A stretch of 64,000 nucleotides of DNA from Tritrichomonas musculus (Eukaryota > Parabasalia > Tritrichomonadida > Tritrichomonadidae). The position numbers were made by a program, and so were the translations under genes. The stretch is taken from positions 558,001 through 622,000 of the forward strand of contig JAPFFF010000042.1 in the NCBI GenBank assembly GCA_039105265.1, written 5' to 3'. The stretch's first letter is position 1. Each line of letters begins with the position of its first letter. Below, piece by piece: positions 43,388 through 53,100 of this stretch. Under the pieces are notes generated by a model. That model was not told the DNA's origin, ran no database searches, and worked only from the letters and a program-made list of their open reading frames with translations.

Positions 43388-43398
43388 AAAGGACGTTT

Positions 43399-43456
43399 AT
43401 TGAGAGGACGTTTAATAAATACTCTCATACTAGGTTTTAAGTAAACCACACAATTA
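43399..43456 (+). repeat. Right arm of the 60-base imperfect inverted repeat
   Basis: Contains ATTGAGAGG, ACTCTCA, TAGGTTT, TAAACC and AATTAAC, matching the minus strand of 40701-40763 at the same order and spacing, with several mismatches. It may be a conserved 3-prime processing region or a boundary repeat of the element. Confidence 0.75.
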
Positions 43457-43479
43457 ACAACTTTTTCTATAGCTTTTTT

Positions 43480-43650
43480 GATGTTAACGATACGGGGCCT
43501 CCTTCCTAGCAGAGCGTTGAGAGGAATCCTGAGAGAAGCCCAGTGGAAGATCATTAATGGGAGTGGGGGATCATACCTGACATAGCGGGGCTGGGGTCGC
43601 GGATGGGAAATATTTGACGCGGTTTTTGAACGAAGTGCAAAAATCGTGGC
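43480..43650. other. GC-rich island at the element boundary
   Basis: This 170-base stretch (for example GGGGGATCATACCTGACATA and CGGGGCTGGGGTCGCGGATG) is far richer in G and C than anything else in the window. A minus-strand frame stays open across it, but its translation (Pro/Arg-rich, then RPLPL-like and FHWASLRIPLNALLG) does not look like neighbouring proteins. It could be part of the element's terminal inverted repeat, a structured RNA gene, or an unrelated dispersed repeat. No tRNA, 5S rRNA or spliceosomal RNA could be identified with confidence. Confidence 0.5.
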
Positions 43651-44462
43651 AAATATATAACTACTATAATTCAACTACATTTTCTAAAAAATCATTTTTA
43701 GTAAAAGTGAAGTGAATTTTCTCCAGCTGTAAGGAATTAAACAAAAAAAGGGCAACGTTACGATATGCACAAGAGGTAATATAATTTATATACTAAATAT
43801 CAAAGTCATTGTTAAAAATGGGATGATACTTATGACCATTGCAATAATTGAATACTTTTTTGAATGATCTTTATCAAAAATTCAATGTTTTTTTAAAAAA
43901 TGTAACCATCTGAGACTACACCCTTAATAAAAAAAAAAAAAAAAAAAGAATTAAAATCTACATTTAATTATTAATATGAAATTATTAAATAATTGATTTA
44001 TTAATTTGCATTATTGGTTATTAAAAAAAATGCATATGATTAAAGGCCAAAACAAAATTATTACGAATTTTATATGGTTAAAATCATGATCGGCATAGGT
44101 CATTATCCAGGTTAAGCTCATTCAATTTTTTCACGATGGAAGGTGACTCGAAAAAAAAGGTAGAAATTTTAGCCAAATATGAAATTGATATATTTTTCAT
44201 ATTATCATGAGTAGAATAATAATGCATAAATAAGGCATCTATTGAAAAAGTTGGTCAGAAAAAAACCATATTCCCATTATAAATTATAAAAAAGATATTA
44301 ATAAATAAGAATTATTATAATTTAAATAAAAGAAAATGATATATAAAAGCAAATTAAATTAATATTTTATTTTTTTGCATTTAAAAATCAAGATATTTAA
44401 GAATAAAAATGTAATAATAATTCAATGCATTCCTCTGAAATTTCCGATATATAGTTTTATAC
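43651..44462. other. AT-rich intergenic DNA
   Basis: No gene seen. Contains a poly(A) run near 43929-43947 following ACACCCTTAATA, and generally low-complexity A/T sequence up to the start of the LRR gene. Confidence 0.7.
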
Positions 44463-46406
44463 ATGCAATACCATAAAGAATTCACATTCATTGTGCAAGC
44501 AAAAACATATAAAATTTTAGCCAGCTTTCCTTACTTACAAGATGTTGATGAAAAAATTTACAAACAATTAATATCAACCAATCAATATGAAGTTAAATCA
44601 CGAGTTAGTGAAGAAGTGTTCCAATCATTCATCAATCATTGGACCAAAAACGAGTTGCCCAACCTACAAATCGACAATCTAAACGAATTTGAACAATTAA
44701 GCAAAGAATTTGATAGAATGCAAAACCTAATTCAAATTTTCAAAAAAACTGCTTATAAATGTGATATTCCTTCATTAAAGAAAGAGAATCAAGATTTAAT
44801 TGAGCAATTTCAAGCGAGTGATAAAAAAGTTGAATGGATTATCATTGATACTGCAACACACCACAAAATTATTGATATTTTATTCAACAGCTACTTAGCA
44901 TCGTCAGCCCATAATTTTTTAATTTTCCAAACCGACCAAATCTGGGAAGCCTGTTTAAACGGAGACATAGATAACCTTGATTTCATAACGAGAAAAAAGA
45001 CTCTGATTAACGGAATTGAATATGCGATAAACGAAGAGGATAAGACTGCCTCTTTATTCAGAAACATCTCAGCGGAAGGAGACATTGAAATACCAAGTTC
45101 ATTCAATTATGAATCAAATGAATACAAAATTACAAGTCTTTCAAATTTTTCTTTTCAATATTCAATCAATATCGGCACACTAACTTTTTCAGAAGACTGT
45201 GAAATTCCATTTATATGTAAAGATGCCTTTTCGTATTGTGAAATACAAAATTTAATCATTCCTTTTCCAGTGACAATTTGCAATGAAGCTTTCTATCGTT
45301 CTCAAATTGAAAGAATTGAATTAAAGAACATCAAATTAATTGAAAAAAGTGCATTTGCAACCTCTATAATCAATTCAATTGCATTTCCATCAAATTTCAA
45401 TGGTTTTCAAAAAGGATGGTGTAAAGGTCTTCGTGTAGAAAAATTCATCATAACGAAAACTGATGAAGATTTGATTTCCTTTTATAACGACCAATTTTTG
45501 ATTGGAAAATCTGATCGAAAAAGTGACATTTTTGATGTTATTCTTTGTGCCAACAGGTACATTGAAAAGTTGAATATTCCGCCATTCATTACAAAGATTG
45601 CACCTTTTGCATTCAATTGTTGTTATGATTTGGAGCAAGTCGTGATTCCATCGCAAGTTGTTGAAATAGGTAAAGCTGCTTTTGGCTCGTGTGAAAGCAT
45701 TGAAACCATTGAAATTTCAAATGATTCAAATTTGAAATCAATCAGAAATAAAGCTTTTAAATCAACCAATTTAAAAAGTATTTTTATACCATCATCTTTG
45801 ATTGAACTTGAAGATGGTTGGTGTTATAAAACTCAAAATTTAATGAAAGTTTTAATTTCACCAAAAAACGATCATTTTCTTTGTTTGAATCAACAATTCA
45901 TTCTCGGAAAATCAAGTGTTGTTAGTGATTGTTATGATGTTCTTCTTTTTGCTTATAGGAATATTAAAAAGGCAGTCATTCCTTTCTTCGTTAGATCAAT
46001 TGCTCCCTTCGCATTTGATCATTGTTTTAATTTGACAGAAATTGAATTTACATCGAATTCAAATTTGACAAGTATTGGCAAATTTGCATTCGCTAATTCA
46101 TCAATCAGAAGTATTTCCATTCCTTCTAGTGTTAAATATATTGGAAAAAGAGCTTTTTATTTCTCTCAGCTCGAAAGAATTGAATTTCAAAATGATTCAA
46201 AATTGCATTCTCTGAAAGATGAAGTGTATCATAGTACAAACATTAAAAGCTTCATTATTCCTAGAAGTGTTAAAATTATTGATTATAATTCGTTGTCCTT
46301 CCACCAATTTTGTTTGATTGAAATTGAAGATATTACTCAGTTTAATTTCTTAAATATCTCTGGCTTCGTTTTCGAGTCAAATTCAATAATGTTGCCTCAT
46401 CAGTGA
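44463..46406 (+). CDS. BspA-type leucine-rich-repeat protein with BTB-like head, 647 aa
   Basis: The first 100 residues (EFTFIVQAKTYKILASFPYL, then VSEEVFQSFINHWTK) resemble the degenerate BTB-like head of many trichomonad LRR proteins; this part is inference. From about residue 200 the chain is built of Treponema-type LRRs of about 23 residues, with the pattern L-x-x-I-x-IP-S-x-V-x-x-IG-x-x-AF (for example IPSSVKYIGKRAFYF near residue 555). There is no signal peptide or membrane span, so it is probably intracellular. Such proteins form a very large family in Trichomonas and Tritrichomonas, often involved in protein binding. This is a host gene; it lies convergent to the giant coiled-coil gene. 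Confidence 0.9.
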   Translation: MQYHKEFTFIVQAKTYKILASFPYLQDVDEKIYKQLISTNQYEVKSRVSEEVFQSFINHWTKNELPNLQIDNLNEFEQLSKEFDRMQNLIQIFKKTAYKCDIPSLKKENQDLIEQFQASDKKVEWIIIDTATHHKIIDILFNSYLASSAHNFLIFQTDQIWEACLNGDIDNLDFITRKKTLINGIEYAINEEDKTASLFRNISAEGDIEIPSSFNYESNEYKITSLSNFSFQYSINIGTLTFSEDCEIPFICKDAFSYCEIQNLIIPFPVTICNEAFYRSQIERIELKNIKLIEKSAFATSIINSIAFPSNFNGFQKGWCKGLRVEKFIITKTDEDLISFYNDQFLIGKSDRKSDIFDVILCANRYIEKLNIPPFITKIAPFAFNCCYDLEQVVIPSQVVEIGKAAFGSCESIETIEISNDSNLKSIRNKAFKSTNLKSIFIPSSLIELEDGWCYKTQNLMKVLISPKNDHFLCLNQQFILGKSSVVSDCYDVLLFAYRNIKKAVIPFFVRSIAPFAFDHCFNLTEIEFTSNSNLTSIGKFAFANSSIRSISIPSSVKYIGKRAFYFSQLERIEFQNDSKLHSLKDEVYHSTNIKSFIIPRSVKIIDYNSLSFHQFCLIEIEDITQFNFLNISGFVFESNSIMLPHQ

Positions 46407-46512
46407 AAAATGCATTAAAAGAGATGACCTGGCTTTTTGTAAAGAATATTATGAGAGGAATAATTAGTGGAGATTTGATATATTTATATAAAACACTAAG
46501 TTTCATTGAGAT

Positions 46513-46541
46513 TTTTGTAAATTCATTTGTTCAACAAATGG
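46513..46541. repeat. Repeat copy 1, CAACAAATGGCGTTTTA
   Basis: ATTCATTTGTTCAACAAATG continues into GCGTTTTA. The CATTTGTT/AACAAATG part is a small palindrome. A near copy lies at 46980-47006. Confidence 0.7.
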
Positions 46542-46605
46542 CGTTTTATATATATAGAAAAAAATGTTATAACTAAAAAATATCAAGGAATGACTTTTTT
46601 ATTTT

Positions 46606-46640
<35 letters not shown>

Positions 46641-46979
46641 TATATTATTTTGAATGTATTTTATTGAATAAAAATAACAATTTTTTCATCAATCATGACT
46701 TAGGACAAGATACTTTTTCAGTTAGACAATTTTAAATGTTTCTGAATAATTAACCTGTAGCATTTTCATTTTTGTTTTGTATCTCTTGAAGCATCTCTTA
46801 TTTATCATGATATCATAATTTATTTAAGAGAGCACTCTTTTTTTTTTTTATAAAATTTTCACAAATTTTGAATAGAAAATAAATTGATTTTTTTTTTTTT
46901 CAATCGATAAAATAGATATCTATACATTATTAATTTTCAAAAACATCAGAGAATATATATACATATAGGCAAATCAAAG

Positions 46980-47006
46980 AATTCATTGCTCAACAAATGG
47001 CGTTTT
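46980..47006. repeat. Repeat copy 2, CAACAAATGGCGTTTTA
   Basis: ATTCATTGCTCAACAAATGG continues into CGTTTTA, matching copy 1 except at three or so positions, in the same orientation and about 467 bases away. Confidence 0.7.
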
Positions 47007-47149
47007 AATAAATATGAAATGGGAGCATAAAAAAACAAAATCATTTGTAGAACAAATATAAAAAAAAAATAAAAGTTATAGACAATACAATACAATTTAC
47101 ATATATATATAAAATAATTTCATAATAAAAAATAAGAATGGAAATTCAC

Positions 47150-50100
47150 TTATTTCTTTTGCAAGTTTGATTTTCTATTTTTTTCTGCATTCATCAGCAT
47201 CGTGTATTCGCTTCTATTCAAATTATTCCTCAAAAAGTCGATATCAGACGCCTGTCCGCAAGCAAGCCTGAGAAGCTCGCTTTTCGTTTTGTTTGCCTTA
47301 TCTAAATCCTCCTGCAAAATGATAATTTTCTTTTTATTTTCCTCATTTTCAGAAATAATTTCTTCTTCTCTCAAACTGAATTTTTCTTGCAATTCGCTCA
47401 ATTTTGCCTCTTTTTCTTTATTTGCAGATTTGAATTGCTTTTTAGCGTCGTCATATTTCTTCTCTTGTTCAGACATGAGTTCACGAATAGTCGAAACTTG
47501 TCCGTGATATTGCTCATCCACTTTTTGTTGTTCAAAAAGAACCGCTGTTTTCTCAAGATAATTGACGGCTTCAATTAAATCGGTTCCGTCAAACCCGGTC
47601 TTTTTCGCCTTGTTCAAAACATGAATAACTTTTTCATGCGTCTCGTCCGTTTGCTTCTTCATTTCGGCCAAAATTGAGAACAGCTTCTCCTTCATTTGGT
47701 CAGAAATAGGAAGTTGAATCGGCGTCGAAATACTCAGAGGACCAATCAGTGTCTCCAGCATCTTGATGAAGAGGTCCGATGATGATTTGAGTGCTTGTTT
47801 TTGATCAACAACTTTTTGAAGCAATTCTTCATTTGAATCACAATTTAACGTCGATCGAAGCTGGCTTAAAATGTCATACATTGCGTCACGTTCTTTCTTC
47901 AAGTTGGATTTCTGTTCAAGTAAGATTTCAACCGCTGATTTGTGGTTCTCATTCACTCCTAAAAGAACGGAAAGTTCTTCTTTCTCTTTGAGCAGACGTC
48001 TCAATTTTGAAGGAATTCGAGCAATTTCTTCTTCCTCTTCTTCATTATTATCCAATTCTGGAAATTGCTCAGAAAGAAGGTTGTCTATTTCTGTCTTCAA
48101 TTGTGTCAGTGTCTCCTTCTCTTTCATCATTCCTGTGACAGAAAGTTTGAATTCTTCCTGCGATTTTGTCAGAGGGAATAATGAGTGCAAATCGTCCATT
48201 TGTGAAGTCAATTCCTCGTTTGAATGGAGGAGTTCTTCAATCCGGCTTGGAAGGTCTTTTTCTTCATCATTCTCTGTTTTAGGTAAAAGTGAATTAATCT
48301 TAATTATATCTGATTTCATTTGCTTGTATTCAGAAACAACTTTTTCTACGCGAGAAAGAAGATTTGGTTCATTTTCATTCTGATTTGCTTGTTTGTTCTT
48401 TGGTTTGGATTTGGTTTGGCTCTCAAATTGAGTTGGAACAATTGAATTAATTTGTGATAATATTTGGTCGCTCTCCTTTTTGAGAGAAATTAATTCTTTT
48501 GTTAAAATAATTAATTTTTGCTTTCTATTTTCATTATCATTGTCTTCCTCTTCTTCTTCAAATTCAATTTCATTATCATCTTTCTTCTTCTTTCCACTTT
48601 CAATTTCATTAGATATTAAATTCAAAAGTTCTTTGTGTTCATTTTGGAGATCTTTTATATGTGAAAGAATATTTTCAATATTTTGAGCGTTTTCTTCATC
48701 TTCATAATTGAATGATTCGCCAAATAATTGCTTGAAAATTTTATCAAGATTTTCTTTGTTTTGCTTCTTTTTCTCAATTTGTTTCTCAATTCTTGTTTTG
48801 AGATCTTCTTGCTTCTTGGGGACTTTTTGATTAGATTTGGACTTATTTGATTGTTTTGGTTTAATTTTTGGCTGTTCTTGTTGAGTGATGAGATCATCAA
48901 TTGATTGAATTTCTTTCTTCATTGCATCAAATTCATTCATCAATCGTTTCAATTCAAACAAATACTTTTCGGAATCGAAATTTTCATTTTCTTCTTCCTC
49001 CTCCTCGTTGTCATTTTCTTTCTTAATGTTGGAATCTTCTCTGTTCTTTTTAATGATTTCAAATGATTCTTTAAACAAGTCTTTCAGCTTGTTGTTGTTT
49101 TGTAGAATGTTTTGCAATGAATCAGTCAACTCTTTCGATCCTGAATTTTCAATCAAATTGTTAATCTTCTCAATTTGATCAGCTAACTTACCTTTTTCAT
49201 TCATTTCATTCTTCAAACGATCAACTATTAAATCCTTCTTCTTTTTCTTCTGTTGATTCATCATTTTCTTGCCTTTTTGAGAAGACGGAGAAGGTGAAGC
49301 TGTTGCAGATTTTTCTTTATTTGGAAGAATTGAGTCAAATTCCTCAACTGACTTTTTCAATGCTTCATTCAATGAAACAATTAGCTCAGCTCTTTGCGTA
49401 AGATCGGAATTTATGTTTGAATCAACTTCTTCCTCTTCCTCATTATCTTGATTGTCATTATTTTCACTTTCATTTAGATTTTCATTGTTTGGAATGAAAA
49501 TAATGTCCTTCAATTTGAGAGTATCGTTCTTGATTTCTTCTAATGAGGGAATTGTTTGTTGGAGAGAATCAATGATTTTGATCATCTTGTCATTATCTTG
49601 AAGTACCTTCTGGATTGTGTTCAACAGATTCTCTGGATCATTTGAATCAGGAATTAATGATAGTAGACCGTTTATTTTCTTTTGAGCATTTCGTCCATTC
49701 TTTAATTCTGTCTTCAGTAATTCAACAGGTGAGCTAGAACTGGGTTTAGATGATGGTTGTGATGTTAAAAGTGGAATTATTTGATCCATTTGTTGTTTAA
49801 GATAATTTCGTTCATTAATAATTTTCTTCATTCTAGGGACAACATTTTCTTTGTTGTTATTTAGTAATAATTCCTCATTTTCTTCATCATCTTGGTCTTC
49901 TTCTTCATTATTTTGATTATCTGAAGGAATAATTTTGATCATTTCAATAATGATTCCTTTCAATTCATTGCTCTCCTTAAGAACGGTTTGCATCTGGCCA
50001 AGAATGTCATCTGGTGACTTGATTGATGGCAATAAAGATTGCATTGTTTCAAGTTGCTTGATTGAATTATCTTTCTTCTTCAATTCTTTTTGAAGACGTG

Positions 50101-53100
50101 AAAGAAGACTTTCTTTTGTTTTAGACTTAGGAAGAAGAGATTGAATTTCATCGATAGACTTTTGTAATTCATCTTTTTCATTAATTAAATCACGAATCTT
50201 TGAAAATACTAATGTCTTTTTATCGTTTTCGTTTTCATTATCACTATCTTCATCATTTTCACTGTCATTTGCTTCTTTATTTGAATCTTTGATATTCAGC
50301 AAATTATAAATTTCATTTAGAAATTGATTAAACTCATTGTTTGAATTTAGCAAAGATTTGAAATGATCAATTAATTGGCCTTCATTATTATTACCATTTG
50401 TTAATGATTTTAATGAATCTAGAAGTTGGATTAGCTGTTCTTTTTCATTTAATTCATTTTTAAGCTTTTGAATAATATCATCATCATTATTATTATCTTG
50501 ATTCTTTGCATTTTTATTCTTGCTCTTTCCTTTAGATTTGTTCTTCGTTGAGGCTGATTGTGCTGATGAAGATTTTTGCAATAATGAATTAATTTCATTC
50601 AAAATTGAGTCTTGCTTTTCTTTGGCTTGAACTAACAAATGACAACGTGGAATTAAATCGTCATCCTTTTCATCTTCTTCATCTTCGTCTTCATCATGAT
50701 GTTTCTTTTGAGCAACTGCTTCTTGATTTCTAGGAATTATTGAGTCAACTTGGCTAACTTTTTGTTTTAAGGTTTCTTTTTCATTTAACATGTCATGAAT
50801 CTTAGAGGAAAGAGAATCATCAAACAAGGATGATAAAGAATCGTTTGATTGTATCGATAATAAAGAGCATAATTTATCTAATTGTTTAATAACTTTTTCT
50901 TTGATTTTGAGTTCATTTTTCAGTCTGGTTAAAACATCTTCTTCATTATCATTTTCAGCTTTTGAATTTTGTTGGCCTTTTTTATTTTTCTTTGGCTTCT
51001 TTGTATTTTCTTGTTCGGATGATTTAGGAAGTAGAGAAACAACGTTATCTGCGAATTCTTGGTATATTGCATTCTGATCAACAACAAGACGAACTTTTGA
51101 AGTGATTTTCTTATGCAATTTTTCATTTTCTTCGTCATCTTCATCATCATCGTCATTATTATTGATGTTATTTTGCATTTCTCTCTTTCTAATTTGTTCG
51201 ATCAGTTGTTGAGGTAGAAGATGATCAACCAAAGAAGATTTCCCATCATTTTCATTTTGATCATCATTCAATTTACTCTTATTCAAAATTTGATTCATTA
51301 TTTCCAATTCCTTCTTCAAAGATTCATTTTCTAAGACAAACTTTTTGACCTTAGAGACCAATTGTTCGGGTGTTTTGACACCAGGAATCATGCTTTGCAA
51401 CTCGCCAGTCAATTGTTGAACCTCGTTTTTCTTATTGAGTTCATTTTTAATTCTTGTTGAAAGATCAATTTTTTCATTAGAATGGGGCAAAAGTGACTCA
51501 ATTTCTGACAACAATTTTCTATCGTTTTCAGAGGCATCCACATAACTGTCAACTTTTTGAATGAGCTGTTCTTGATCAAGAGAGCCATCGTCATTAAAAG
51601 TGGTTTTTGATTGAGATTTCTTCTTCGGTTTTTCGGTTGCTTTTGTTGAGAAAATCGTTCCAATTGATTCAATTGTGTTTTTCATCTCCAAATTCTTGTT
51701 TTGAAGTTGAGAAATAGACTTTGTCATATCGTCAAATGATTCACATTCGCCTCCAGAAAGCTCAGCCAATTGTTTTTGAAGTTTTTGCTGTTTATCTTCG
51801 AGATCTTTCTTTTGATCGAGTTCGTTTTGAATTCTTTCCAACAAAGACAACTCTTTCTTTTGCTTTGATTTGTCTTTCTTGGCTGGTTGAGGAAGCAATG
51901 ATTCGATGTCTTTCAATAGAGTATTTTGTTGTTTGTTGTTGTTTATAATTCCTTTGACATCATTGATGATTTTTTCAGGATCAAAATCTTTTCCTCTTCT
52001 TTCATCGACGTCTTCTTCCTCTTCTTCAATTTGGTCGATTTGAAGTGGATTTTGTGGACGATTTTGCTTGAGTAATGAAATTAAAGATGACAACAATTTC
52101 ATCATTTTTTCGGTCTGTGGAATGACTTCTTCGTTCTCTGAACAATGAGGAAGAATTCGACACAATTGCTCCAATATCATTTTCATTTCATTTTCTTTGT
52201 CCAATTCATTCTTAAGTCTTTCAACAACATCGTCGTTCTTTGGTGCTTTCGAGTGTGATTTAGACTTGTTGTTATTATTGTTTATTGATGCGGGAAGCAA
52301 TGAATCAATTTGATTCAATTTCGCTTCTAGTTGTTTCTTTTCATTCAAAATCTTTTGAACAGTATTGATTGGTCCTTCTTCGCCTTCTTCTTCCAAAAGT
52401 GAGCTTAATTCAGCCTGTTCATCTTTTGAAAGATTGTGAGCTTCTTGAAGTGATGAAATTAATGAATTTAATTCGTCTGGCGAATTTGAATCAGGAAACA
52501 TTGATTGAATTCCATTCAATTGCTTTTGAAGTGTCTCTTTTGCATTCAATTCTCGTTTGAGTCTCATTACTAGCGTGTCATTGGCATTTGCCTTCTCAGG
52601 AAGAATGGAACTTATCTCAGCTAAAGTATCGTCAGAGATATTTTTGGCTGAAATAACTTTGTTTGCCATGTCTAAAATATTCAATTCATTTTGATCGTCA
52701 TTATCTTTGGCTTTTTGATTCTTTTGTTTCGATTTTTTAGATTTGGATCTATTTGATGTCCCTTCTTCTTCATCATCTTTCCCCTTTTCAAGTTCTTTCA
52801 AAAAGATCTGTTGAATTTCAGATCTTTCATTTTGAAGTAAGTCAATCTGTGACTGAATATCGTTGATGTTTCTTGCATTTTCAATATCATTGTCGTCATC
52901 ATCATCAATGATGCTCTTCTTGAATTTGCCTTTGTTTGAGCTTGATCCAGCTTTGTAGGTTGCTGATTGTCCGAACAATTGTTTGACAATTTTTTCAAGA
53001 TTTTCAACGTTTTGTTGTTGACTTTCAAGTTGGTTCTTTAATCGATCAAGAAGACTTTCTTCATCTTCTCCTTGTTTCTTATCTGTCTTTGAAAATGGTC

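Larger units (their letters stand above)
1..43480. mobile_element. Giant Maverick/Polinton-like DNA element (virus fossil), left end outside window
   Basis: Seen: one continuous, densely packed gene block holding a protein-primed family B polymerase, a retroviral-type integrase, an A32-like packaging ATPase, an SF3 helicase and two double-jelly-roll-type capsid candidates. Known: this combination defines Mavericks/Polintons, which are large in Trichomonas. Inferred: at 43 kb or more, with about 44 genes visible, this one is unusually large. The left terminus is not in the window. The right terminus is placed near 43.48 kb because the last element-style gene ends at 43387, a 60-base repeat ends near 43456, and base composition then changes. 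Nearly all reading frames are open, so the element looks young and almost whole, with perhaps one or two breaks. I could not define terminal inverted repeats or a target-site duplication. Confidence 0.9.
46407..47149. other. Intergenic region between convergent host genes
   Basis: No gene seen. It holds a poly(T) run of about 33 bases near 46607-46639, shorter T runs, and two copies of a 25-base sequence (see separate entries). Both flanking genes end here, so it carries only 3-prime regions. Confidence 0.75.

Noticed and set aside
43500-43640. Possible U1-like or 5S-like RNA in the GC-rich island
   Set aside because: The string ATACCTG and a weak AATATTTGA Sm-like stretch are suggestive, but I could not build a convincing secondary structure and the match is short.
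43240-43674. A 144-codon minus-strand frame across the GC-rich island
   Set aside because: It runs antisense through the end of the 147-aa gene, where it encodes a Ser/Phe-rich shadow. Only the island part looks unusual, and I report that as a composition feature rather than a gene.
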